NCBI RefSeq assembly: GCF_018687715.1 | Contig: NC_056755.1 | Location: 25,498,501 to 25,562,500 of the forward strand | Origin: Carya illinoinensis | Taxonomy: Eukaryota; Streptophyta; Magnoliopsida; Fagales; Juglandaceae | Direction: 5' to 3' | Length of the DNA: 64,000 nucleotides | Part shown: positions 1-11,800 of the stretch, one piece after another | How the letters are laid out: every line of letters begins with the position of its first letter | How positions within the stretch are numbered: the first letter of the stretch is position 1 | Notes under the pieces: model-generated | Database searches by the model: none | What the model was told of the DNA's origin: nothing | Seen by the model: the letters and a program-made list of their open reading frames with translations, nothing else | Made by a program: the position numbers and the translations under genes

Positions 1-80
1 TACAAACGGTTTCCCTCAAGCCGAAGAAGTGCCACACGCCCCACACGTTCTCATCTCACCATGGTTGAGCTTCTAACTTG

Positions 81-2965
81 AGTTGAGGGCATTAATCAAC
101 TCACAAGTCAATAGTCATCTCTAAACCGTGTTTTCAGGTTAATTTCCTTTTTAATTCTTTCTTAGCTTATATATGTGGACCTTACGACTTCTATTCTTGT
201 TCTTTATCAATCTAAGAGTGAATTAGTGGATTGGAATTGATCCACGACATTTCCGTTGAAGGAATGTCATTCCAACGCCCAAGTCCCCCGCCAATCGCCA
301 CCTTGGTGCACATCCATGTGCATTGCAACTAATCAGCCCCTAACCCATGCCTTTTATATTATTTTCTCAAGTGAAATCTCATGAAATGCCTCCCACCTTA
401 ACCCTTCCAGCTGATTGATAGAAATGGACGAATTGGCCCCCGAACAGACCCGCCTTTTCTTTCGTTCTTCCAATCGCAGCCCACATAAGCCCCACCATCG
501 GTTTCCATCGAGCCCAAGAAGTGCCACATGTCCTTCATGACCACAACCTGCCATTGTGAAGGTTTTAACTTAAGTTGACGGCATTAACAAACTTACAGGT
601 GATTAGTCGTCTCTAAACGATGTTTTGAGCTTAATTTTCTTATTAATTCATTCTCGCCTTTTTTATACGGACCTTATGACTTTTATTGTTGTTTTTCATC
701 ATTCATAGAGTGTGAATTAGTGGATTAGAATTGATCCAACACATTTCAATAGATGGAATACAATCCCACGTAGGTGCACCTGCATGTGCATTGGAACTAA
801 TCAGCCCAAAGCCCGAGCCTCTTAAACCATTTTCTCAAGGGCAATCTCACATCACATCCATCCCTCATTAACACTCCTGGTTCGTTTCAGGCATTGGACG
901 AATTGGCTCGAACAAACCCGTCTTTTCATGAATTCTTGCGCACATACGCCAAACCATTGGTTTTCCTCGAGCCTAGGATGTGCCACACGGCCCTAAAGTT
1001 CTCATTCCCCCATTGTTAGGTTTCTGAATAAAGTTGAGGGCATTAATCAACTCACTAGTGATTAGTCATCACAAAACCTTGTTTGGAACATAATTGCCCT
1101 TTTAATTCTATCTCACCTTTTCTAAATGAGCCTTACAAATTTAATTGTTGTTGTTCATCCTTCATAGAGTGAATTTGAAGATTACACTTGATCCAGCACA
1201 TTTCGACAAAAGGAATGTCAATGGAACAGACAAGTCACAGCCAATCGCCACCTGCGCGCACCTCCATGTGCATTGCAACTAATCGGCCCAAAAGCCAACG
1301 CCCTTTACACCATTTTCTCAAGGGAAATCTCATCAAATGCGTCCATGATTAAAGCCTTACAGCTCATTTCTAGCACTGAACGAATTGACTCGAATAAACC
1401 TATCTTTTCTATCACTGTTCCAATTGTAGCCCCCATTCAGCATACAAACGGTTTCCCTCAAGCCGAAGAAGTGCCACACGCCCCACACGTTCTCATCTCA
1501 CCATGGTTGAGCTTCTAACTTGAGTTGAGGGCATTAATCAACTCACAAGTCAATAGTCATCTCTAAACCGTGTTTTCAGGTTAATTTCCTTTTTAATTCT
1601 TTCTTAGCTTATATATGTGGACCTTACGACTTCTATTCTTGTTCTTTATCAATCTAAGAGTGAATTAGTGGATTGGAATTGATCCACGACATTTCCGTTG
1701 AAGGAATGTCATTCCAACGCCCAAGTCCCCGCCAATCGCCACCCTTGGTGCACATCCATGTGCATTGCAACTAATCAGCCCCCTAACCCATGCCTTTTAT
1801 ATTATTTTCTCAAGTGAAATCTCATGAAATGCCTCCCACCTTAACCCTTCCAGCTGATTGATAGAAATGGACGAATTGGCCCCCGAACAGACCCGCCTTT
1901 TCTTTCGTTCTTCCAATCGCAGCCCACATAAGCCCCACCATCGGTTTCCATCGAGCCCAAGAAGTGCCACATGTCCTTCATGACCACAACCTGCCATTGT
2001 GAAGGTTTTAACTTAAGTTGACGGCATTAACAAACTTACAGGTGATTAGTCGTCTCTAAACGATGTTTTGAGCTTAATTTTCTTATTAATTCATTCTCGC
2101 CTTTTTTATACGGACCTTATGACTTTTATTGTTGTTTTTCATCATTCATAGAGTGTGAATTAGTGGATTAGAATTGATCCAACACATTTCAATAGATGGA
2201 ATACAATCCCACGTAGGTGCACCTGCATGTGCATTGGAACTAATCAGCCCAAAGCCCGAGCCTCTTAAACCATTTTCTCAAGGGCAATCTCACATCACAT
2301 CCATCCCTCATTAACACTCCTGGTTCGTTTCAGGCATTGGACGAATTGGCTCGAACAAACCCGTCTTTTCATGAATTCTTGCGCACATACGCCAAACCAT
2401 TGGTTTTCCTCGAGCCTAGGATGTGCCACACGGCCCTAAAGTTCTCATTCCACCATTGTTAGGTTTCTGAATAAAGTTGAGGGCATTAATCAACTCACTA
2501 GTGATTAGTCATCACAAAACCTTGTTTGGAACATAATTGCCCTTTTAATTCTATCTCACCTTTTCTAAATGAGCCTTACAAATTTAATTGTTGTTGTTCA
2601 TCCTTCATAGAGTGAATTTGAAGATTACACTTGATCCAGCACATTTCGACAAAAGGAATGTCAATGGAACAGACAAGTCACAGCCAATCGCCACCTGCGC
2701 GCACCTCCATGTGCATTGCAACTAATCGGCCCAAAAGCCAACGCCCTTTACACCATTTTCTCAAGGGAAATCTCATCAAATGCGTCCATGATTAAAGCCT
2801 TACAGCTCATTTCTAGCACTGAACGAATTGACTCGAATAAACCTATCTTTTCTATCACTGTTCCAATTGTAGCCCCCATTCAGCATACAAACGGTTTCCC
2901 TCAAGCCGAAGAAGTGCCACACGCCCCACACGTTCTCATCTCACCATGGTTGAGCTTCTAACTTG
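81..2965. repeat. HOR copies c1-c2, with extra bases in C runs
   Basis: These two copies carry the only three extra bases in the A monomers of the window. They are a fifth C in the run at 285-289 (c1), a third C at 1742-1744 (c2) and a fifth C at 1779-1783 (c2). c2 has CCACC in B, while its neighbours c1 and c3 have CCCCC. The extra bases may be real indels or consensus errors in homopolymers. Confidence 0.85.
307..322. repeat. Dyad symmetry box in monomer A (recurs in every HOR)
   Basis: TGCACAT and ATGTGCA form perfect 7-bp inverted arms around CC. The equivalent site in B (775-790) keeps TGCAC-N6-GTGCA, and that in C (1258-1271) keeps GCAC-N6-GTGC. A nearly invariant stretch, TGTGCATTGNAACTAATC, overlaps the right arm. 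It is among the best conserved parts shared by all three monomers. A protein-binding or cruciform role is inference only. Confidence 0.6.
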
Positions 2966-3456
2966 AGTTGAGGGCATTAATCAACTCACAAGTCAATAGT
3001 CATCTCTAAACCGTGTTTTCAGGTTAATTTCCTTTTTAATTCTTTCTTAGCTTATATATGTGGACCTTACGACTTCTATTCTTGTTCTTTATCAATCTAA
3101 GAGTGAATTAGTGGATTGGAATTGATCCACGACATTTCCGTTGAAGGAATGTCATTCCAACGCCCAAGTCCCCGCCAATCGCCACCTTGGTGCACATCCA
3201 TGTGCATTGCAACTAATCAGCCCCTAACCCATGCCTTTTATATTATTTTCTCAAGTGAAATCTCATGAAATGCCTCCCACCTTAACCCTTCCAGCTGATT
3301 GATAGAAATGGACGAATTGGCCCCCGAACAGACCCGCCTTTTCTTTCGTTCTTCCAATCGCAGCCCACATAAGCCCCACCATCGGTTTCCATCGAGCCCA
3401 AGAAGTGCCACATGTCCTTCATGACCACAACCTGCCATTGTGAAGGTTTTAACTTA
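2966..3456. repeat. Satellite monomer A (491 bp, reference copy)
   Basis: This is the first monomer of the HOR. Its first 110 bp are T-rich and its second half is C-rich on the + strand. It carries the perfect 16-bp dyad TGCACATCCATGTGCA (in c1 at 307-322). A 66-codon minus-strand ATG frame recurs in every A copy, but nothing supports it as a gene. The A monomers of c17 and c21-c25 carry CTTTCTAA instead of CTTTTTAA. Those of c28 and c30-c36 end in CATCGTGAAG instead of CATTGTGAAG. Confidence 0.93.
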
Positions 3457-3915
3457 AGTTGACGGCATTAACAAACTTACAGGTGATTAGTCGTCTCTAA
3501 ACGATGTTTTGAGCTTAATTTTCTTATTAATTCATTCTCGCCTTTTTTATACGGACCTTATGACTTTTATTGTTGTTTTTCATCATTCATAGAGTGTGAA
3601 TTAGTGGATTAGAATTGATCCAACACATTTCAATAGATGGAATACAATCCCACGTAGGTGCACCTGCATGTGCATTGGAACTAATCAGCCCAAAGCCCGA
3701 GCCTCTTAAACCATTTTCTCAAGGGCAATCTCACATCACATCCATCCCTCATTAACACTCCTGGTTCGTTTCAGGCATTGGACGAATTGGCTCGAACAAA
3801 CCCGTCTTTTCATGAATTCTTGCGCACATACGCCAAACCATTGGTTTTCCTCGAGCCTAGGATGTGCCACACGGCCCTAAAGTTCTCATTCCCCCATTGT
3901 TAGGTTTCTGAATAA
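3457..3915. repeat. Satellite monomer B (459 bp, reference copy)
   Basis: This is the second monomer, 32 bp shorter than A and C. Most of the missing length lies between GGAAT and the TGCAC of the dyad, which are 50 bp apart in A and 25 bp apart in B. B carries a weaker dyad, TGCAC-N6-GTGCA (c1: 775-790). It also contains the target site used by the retrotransposon, which inserted into c32 between CCATTGGTTTT and CCTCGAG. Diagnostic variants are CCCCC/CCACC before ATTGTTAGG, and CTCGAG/CTCGAC before CCTAGG. Confidence 0.93.
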
Positions 3916-4406
3916 AGTTGAGGGCATTAATCAACTCACTAGTGATTAGTCATCACAAAACCTTGTTTGGAACATAATTGCCCTTTTAATTCTATCTCAC
4001 CTTTTCTAAATGAGCCTTACAAATTTAATTGTTGTTGTTCATCCTTCATAGAGTGAATTTGAAGATTACACTTGATCCAGCACATTTCGACAAAAGGAAT
4101 GTCAATGGAACAGACAAGTCACAGCCAATCGCCACCTGCGCGCACCTCCATGTGCATTGCAACTAATCGGCCCAAAAGCCAACGCCCTTTACACCATTTT
4201 CTCAAGGGAAATCTCATCAAATGCGTCCATGATTAAAGCCTTACAGCTCATTTCTAGCACTGAACGAATTGACTCGAATAAACCTATCTTTTCTATCACT
4301 GTTCCAATTGTAGCCCCCATTCAGCATACAAACGGTTTCCCTCAAGCCGAAGAAGTGCCACACGCCCCACACGTTCTCATCTCACCATGGTTGAGCTTCT
4401 AACTTG
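3916..4406. repeat. Satellite monomer C (491 bp, reference copy)
   Basis: This is the third monomer. It carries the GCAC-N6-GTGC form of the dyad (c1: 1258-1271). An 81-codon plus-strand frame recurs in most C copies. It begins at TTG rather than ATG, its variants between copies are amino-acid changing, and it is broken in c26 and c27, so I do not call it a gene. Diagnostic variants are CCAATTG/CCAGTTG, CTCAAGCC/CTCGAGCC, TTTGG/TTCGG and CCTTTTAA/CCTTTCAA. Confidence 0.93.
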
Positions 4407-5847
4407 AGTTGAGGGCATTAATCAACTCACAAGTCAATAGTCATCTCTAAACCGTGTTTTCAGGTTAATTTCCTTTTTAATTCTTTCTTAGCTTATATAT
4501 GTGGACCTTACGACTTCTATTCTTGTTCTTTATCAATCTAAGAGTGAATTAGTGGATTGGAATTGATCCACGACATTTCCGTTGAAGGAATGTCATTCCA
4601 ACGCCCAAGTCCCCGCCAATCGCCACCTTGGTGCACATCCATGTGCATTGCAACTAATCAGCCCCTAACCCATGCCTTTTATATTATTTTCTCAAGTGAA
4701 ATCTCATGAAATGCCTCCCACCTTAACCCTTCCAGCTGATTGATAGAAATGGACGAATTGGCCCCCGAACAGACCCGCCTTTTCTTTCGTTCTTCCAATC
4801 GCAGCCCACATAAGCCCCACCATCGGTTTCCATCGAGCCCAAGAAGTGCCACATGTCCTTCATGACCACAACCTGCCATTGTGAAGGTTTTAACTTAAGT
4901 TGACGGCATTAACAAACTTACAGGTGATTAGTCGTCTCTAAACGATGTTTTGAGCTTAATTTTCTTATTAATTCATTCTCGCCTTTTTTATACGGACCTT
5001 ATGACTTTTATTGTTGTTTTTCATCATTCATAGAGTGTGAATTAGTGGATTAGAATTGATCCAACACATTTCAATAGATGGAATACAATCCCACGTAGGT
5101 GCACCTGCATGTGCATTGGAACTAATCAGCCCAAAGCCCGAGCCTCTTAAACCATTTTCTCAAGGGCAATCTCACATCACATCCATCCCTCATTAACACT
5201 CCTGGTTCGTTTCAGGCATTGGACGAATTGGCTCGAACAAACCCGTCTTTTCATGAATTCTTGCGCACATACGCCAAACCATTGGTTTTCCTCGAGCCTA
5301 GGATGTGCCACACGGCCCTAAAGTTCTCATTCCCCCATTGTTAGGTTTCTGAATAAAGTTGAGGGCATTAATCAACTCACTAGTGATTAGTCATCACAAA
5401 ACCTTGTTTGGAACATAATTGCCCTTTTAATTCTATCTCACCTTTTCTAAATGAGCCTTACAAATTTAATTGTTGTTGTTCATCCTTCATAGAGTGAATT
5501 TGAAGATTACACTTGATCCAGCACATTTCGACAAAAGGAATGTCAATGGAATAGACAAGTCACAGCCAATCGCCACCTGCGCGCACCTCCATGTGCATTG
5601 CAACTAATCGGCCCAAAAGCCAACGCCCTTTACACCATTTTCTCAAGGGAAATCTCATCAAATGCGTCCATGATTAAAGCCTTACAGCTCATTTCTAGCA
5701 CTGAACGAATTGACTCGAATAAACCTATCTTTTCTATCACTGTTCCAATTGTAGCCCCCATTCAGCATACAAACGGTTTCCCTCAAGCCGAAGAAGTGCC
5801 ACACGCCCCACACGTTCTCATCTCACCATGGTTGAGCTTCTAACTTG

Positions 5848-8800
5848 AGTTGAGGGCATTAATCAACTCACAAGTCAATAGTCATCTCTAAACCGTGTTT
5901 TCAGGTTAATTTCCTTTTTAATTCTTTCTTAGCTTATATATGTGGACCTTACGACTTCTATTCTTGTTCTTTATCAATCTAAGAGTGAATTAGTGGATTG
6001 GAATTGATCCACGACATTTCCGTTGAAGGAATGTCATTCCAACGCCCAAGTCCCCGCCAATCGCCACCTTGGTGCACATCCATGTGCATTGCAACTAATC
6101 AGCCCCTAACCCATGCCTTTTATATTATTTTCTCAAGTGAAATCTCATGAAATGCCTCCCACCTTAACCCTTCCAGCTGATTGATAGAAATGGACGAATT
6201 GGCCCCCGAACAGACCCGCCTTTTCTTTCGTTCTTCCAATCGCAGCCCACATAAGCCCCACCATCGGTTTCCATCGAGCCCAAGAAGTGCCACATGTCCT
6301 TCATGACCACAACCTGCCATTGTGAAGGTTTTAACTTAAGTTGACGGCATTAACAAACTTACAGGTGATTAGTCGTCTCTAAACGATGTTTTGAGCTTAA
6401 TTTTCTTATTAATTCATTCTCGCCTTTTTTATACGGACCTTATGACTTTTATTGTTGTTTTTCATCATTCATAGAGTGTGAATTAGTGGATTAGAATTGA
6501 TCCAACACATTTCAATAGATGGAATACAATCCCACGTAGGTGCACCTGCATGTGCATTGGAACTAATCAGCCCAAAGCCCGAGCCTCTTAAACCATTTTC
6601 TCAAGGGCAATCTCACATCACATCCATCCCTCATTAACACTCCTGGTTCGTTTCAGGCATTGGACGAATTGGCTCGAACAAACCCGTCTTTTCATGAATT
6701 CTTGCGCACATACGCCAAACCATTGGTTTTCCTCGAGCCTAGGATGTGCCACACGGCCCTAAAGTTCTCATTCCCCCATTGTTAGGTTTCTGAATAAAGT
6801 TGAGGGCATTAATCAACTCACTAGTGATTAGTCATCACAAAACCTTGTTTGGAACATAATTGCCCTTTTAATTCTATCTCACCTTTTCTAAATGAGCCTT
6901 ACAAATTTAATTGTTGTTGTTCATCCTTCATAGAGTGAATTTGAAGATTACACTTGATCCAGCACATTTCGACAAAAGGAATGTCAATGGAACAGACAAG
7001 TCACAGCCAATCGCCACCTGCGCGCACCTCCATGTGCATTGCAACTAATCGGCCCAAAAGCCAACGCCCTTTACACCATTTTCTCAAGGGAAATCTCATC
7101 AAATGCGTCCATGATTAAAGCCTTACAGCTCATTTCTAGCACTGAACGAATTGACTCGAATAAACCTATCTTTTCTATCACTGTTCCAGTTGTAGCCCCC
7201 ATTCAGCATACAAACGGTTTCCCTCAAGCCGAAGAAGTGCCACACGCCCCACACGTTCTCATCTCACCATGGTTGAGCTTCTAACTTGAGTTGAGGGCAT
7301 TAATCAACTCACAAGTCAATAGTCATCTCTAAACCGTGTTTTCAGGTTAATTTCCTTTTTAATTCTTTCTTAGCTTATATATGTGGACCTTACGACTTCT
7401 ATTCTTGTTCTTTATCAATCTAAGAGTGAATTAGTGGATTGGAATTGATCCACGACATTTCCGTTGAAGGAATGTCATTCCAACGCCCAAGTCCCCGCCA
7501 ATCGCCACCTTGGTGCACATCCATGTGCATTGCAACTAATCAGCCCCTAACCCATGCCTTTTATATTATTTTCTCAAGTGAAATCTCATGAAATGCCTCC
7601 CACCTTAACCCTTCCAGCTGATTGATAGAAATGGACGAATTGGCCCCCGAACAGACCCGCCTTTTCTTTCGTTCTTCCAATCGCAGCCCACATAAGCCCC
7701 ACCATCGGTTTCCATCGAGCCCAAGAAGTGCCACATGTCCTTCATGACCACAACCTGCCATTGTGAAGGTTTTAACTTAAGTTGACGGCATTAACAAACT
7801 TACAGGTGATTAGTCGTCTCTAAACGATGTTTTGAGCTTAATTTTCTTATTAATTCATTCTCGCCTTTTTTATACGGACCTTATGACTTTTATTGTTGTT
7901 TTTCATCATTCATAGAGTGTGAATTAGTGGATTAGAATTGATCCAACACATTTCAATAGATGGAATACAATCCCACGTAGGTGCACCTGCATGTGCATTG
8001 GAACTAATCAGCCCAAAGCCCGAGCCTCTTAAACCATTTTCTCAAGGGCAATCTCACATCACATCCATCCCTCATTAACACTCCTGGTTCGTTTCAGGCA
8101 TTGGACGAATTGGCTCGAACAAACCCGTCTTTTCATGAATTCTTGCGCACATACGCCAAACCATTGGTTTTCCTCGAGCCTAGGATGTGCCACACGGCCC
8201 TAAAGTTCTCATTCCCCCATTGTTAGGTTTCTGAATAAAGTTGAGGGCATTAATCAACTCACTAGTGATTAGTCATCACAAAACCTTGTTTGGAACATAA
8301 TTGCCCTTTTAATTCTATCTCACCTTTTCTAAATGAGCCTTACAAATTTAATTGTTGTTGTTCATCCTTCATAGAGTGAATTTGAAGATTACACTTGATC
8401 CAGCACATTTCGACAAAAGGAATGTCAATGGAACAGACAAGTCACAGCCAATCGCCACCTGCGCGCACCTCCATGTGCATTGCAACTAATCGGCCCAAAA
8501 GCCAACGCCCTTTACACCATTTTCTCAAGGGAAATCTCATCAAATGCGTCCATGATTAAAGCCTTACAGCTCATTTCTAGCACTGAACGAATTGACTCGA
8601 ATAAACCTATCTTTTCTATCACTGTTCCAGTTGTAGCCCCCATTCAGCATACAAACGGTTTCCCTCGAGCCGAAGAAGTGCCACACGCCCCACACGTTCT
8701 CATCTCACCATGGTTGAGCTTCTAACTTGAGTTGAGGGCATTAATCAACTCACAAGTCAATAGTCATCTCTAAACCGTGTTTTCAGGTTAATTTCCTTTT

Positions 8801-11800
8801 TAATTCTTTCTTAGCTTATATATGTGGACCTTACGACTTCTATTCTTGTTCTTTATCAATCTAAGAGTGAATTAGTGGATTGGAATTGATCCACGACATT
8901 TCCGTTGAAGGAATGTCATTCCAACGCCCAAGTCCCCGCCAATCGCCACCTTGGTGCACATCCATGTGCATTGCAACTAATCAGCCCCTAACCCATGCCT
9001 TTTATATTATTTTCTCAAGTGAAATCTCATGAAATGCCTCCCACCTTAACCCTTCCAGCTGATTGATAGAAATGGACGAATTGGCCCCCGAACAGACCCG
9101 CCTTTTCTTTCGTTCTTCCAATCGCAGCCCACATAAGCCCCACCATCGGTTTCCATCGAGCCCAAGAAGTGCCACATGTCCTTCATGACCACAACCTGCC
9201 ATTGTGAAGGTTTTAACTTAAGTTGACGGCATTAACAAACTTACAGGTGATTAGTCGTCTCTAAACGATGTTTTGAGCTTAATTTTCTTATTAATTCATT
9301 CTCGCCTTTTTTATACGGACCTTATGACTTTTATTGTTGTTTTTCATCATTCATAGAGTGTGAATTAGTGGATTAGAATTGATCCAACACATTTCAATAG
9401 ATGGAATACAATCCCACGTAGGTGCACCTGCATGTGCATTGGAACTAATCAGCCCAAAGCCCGAGCCTCTTAAACCATTTTCTCAAGGGCAATCTCACAT
9501 CACATCCATCCCTCATTAACACTCCTGGTTCGTTTCAGGCATTGGACGAATTGGCTCGAACAAACCCGTCTTTTCATGAATTCTTGCGCACATACGCCAA
9601 ACCATTGGTTTTCCTCGAGCCTAGGATGTGCCACACGGCCCTAAAGTTCTCATTCCCCCATTGTTAGGTTTCTGAATAAAGTTGAGGGCATTAATCAACT
9701 CACTAGTGATTAGTCATCACAAAACCTTGTTTGGAACATAATTGCCCTTTTAATTCTATCTCACCTTTTCTAAATGAGCCTTACAAATTTAATTGTTGTT
9801 GTTCATCCTTCATAGAGTGAATTTGAAGATTACACTTGATCCAGCACATTTCGACAAAAGGAATGTCAATGGAACAGACAAGTCACAGCCAATCGCCACC
9901 TGCGCGCACCTCCATGTGCATTGCAACTAATCGGCCCAAAAGCCAACGCCCTTTACACCATTTTCTCAAGGGAAATCTCATCAAATGCGTCCATGATTAA
10001 AGCCTTACAGCTCATTTCTAGCACTGAACGAATTGACTCGAATAAACCTATCTTTTCTATCACTGTTCCAGTTGTAGCCCCCATTCAGCATACAAACGGT
10101 TTCCCTCGAGCCGAAGAAGTGCCACACGCCCCACACGTTCTCATCTCACCATGGTTGAGCTTCTAACTTGAGTTGAGGGCATTAATCAACTCACAAGTCA
10201 ATAGTCATCTCTAAACCGTGTTTTCAGGTTAATTTCCTTTTTAATTCTTTCTTAGCTTATATATGTGGACCTTACGACTTCTATTCTTGTTCTTTATCAA
10301 TCTAAGAGTGAATTAGTGGATTGGAATTGATCCACGACATTTCCGTTGAAGGAATGTCATTCCAACGCCCAAGTCCCCGCCAATCGCCACCTTGGTGCAC
10401 ATCCATGTGCATTGCAACTAATCAGCCCCTAACCCATGCCTTTTATATTATTTTCTCAAGTGAAATCTCATGAAATGCCTCCCACCTTAACCCTTCCAGC
10501 TGATTGATAGAAATGGACGAATTGGCCCCCGAACAGACCCGCCTTTTCTTTCGTTCTTCCAATCGCAGCCCACATAAGCCCCACCATCGGTTTCCATCGA
10601 GCCCAAGAAGTGCCACATGTCCTTCATGACCACAACCTGCCATTGTGAAGGTTTTAACTTAAGTTGACGGCATTAACAAACTTACAGGTGATTAGTCGTC
10701 TCTAAACGATGTTTTGAGCTTAATTTTCTTATTAATTCATTCTCGCCTTTTTTATACGGACCTTATGACTTTTATTGTTGTTTTTCATCATTCATAGAGT
10801 GTGAATTAGTGGATTAGAATTGATCCAACACATTTCAATAGATGGAATACAATCCCACGTAGGTGCACCTGCATGTGCATTGGAACTAATCAGCCCAAAG
10901 CCCGAGCCTCTTAAACCATTTTCTCAAGGGCAATCTCACATCACATCCATCCCTCATTAACACTCCTGGTTCGTTTCAGGCATTGGACGAATTGGCTCGA
11001 ACAAACCCGTCTTTTCATGAATTCTTGCGCACATACGCCAAACCATTGGTTTTCCTCGAGCCTAGGATGTGCCACACGGCCCTAAAGTTCTCATTCCCCC
11101 ATTGTTAGGTTTCTGAATAAAGTTGAGGGCATTAATCAACTCACTAGTGATTAGTCATCACAAAACCTTGTTTGGAACATAATTGCCCTTTTAATTCTAT
11201 CTCACCTTTTCTAAATGAGCCTTACAAATTTAATTGTTGTTGTTCATCCTTCATAGAGTGAATTTGAAGATTACACTTGATCCAGCACATTTCGACAAAA
11301 GGAATGTCAATGGAACAGACAAGTCACAGCCAATCGCCACCTGCGCGCACCTCCATGTGCATTGCAACTAATCGGCCCAAAAGCCAACGCCCTTTACACC
11401 ATTTTCTCAAGGGAAATCTCATCAAATGCGTCCATGATTAAAGCCTTACAGCTCATTTCTAGCACTGAACGAATTGACTCGAATAAACCTATCTTTTCTA
11501 TCACTGTTCCAGTTGTAGCCCCCATTCAGCATACAAACGGTTTCCCTCGAGCCGAAGAAGTGCCACACGCCCCACACGTTCTCATCTCACCATGGTTGAG
11601 CTTCTAACTTGAGTTGAGGGCATTAATCAACTCACAAGTCAATAGTCATCTCTAAACCGTGTTTTCAGGTTAATTTCCTTTTTAATTCTTTCTTAGCTTA
11701 TATATGTGGACCTTACGACTTCTATTCTTGTTCTTTATCAATCTAAGAGTGAATTAGTGGATTGGAATTGATCCACGACATTTCCGTTGAAGGAATGTCA

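Larger units (their letters stand above)
2966..4406. repeat. Reference HOR unit (copy c3), 1441 bp = A+B+C
   Basis: This copy has the standard length and is a good reference for the family. Each monomer begins with an AGTTGA(G/C)GGCATTAA box. Four islands are shared by all three monomers: that start box; TTGATCCANNACATTTC about 155 bp in; a TGCA-rich dyad followed by TGTGCATTGNAACTAATC; and ATTTTCTCAAG followed by an AATCTCA core. Between the islands the monomers differ heavily, which indicates that trimerisation happened long before the recent amplification of the whole 1441-bp unit. Confidence 0.95.

Noticed and set aside
354..554. 66-codon minus-strand ATG frame recurring in every A monomer
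   Set aside because: It is identical only because the DNA is nearly identical. It has no counterpart in the B or C monomers, no recognisable domain, and no sign of protein-level constraint.
1273..1518. 81-codon plus-strand frame recurring in nearly every C monomer
   Set aside because: It starts at TTG, not ATG. The differences between copies change amino acids (Ile/Val, Gln/Arg, Glu/Lys, Gly/Ser), and the frame is broken by single-base indels in c26 and c27. It recurs only because the DNA repeats.
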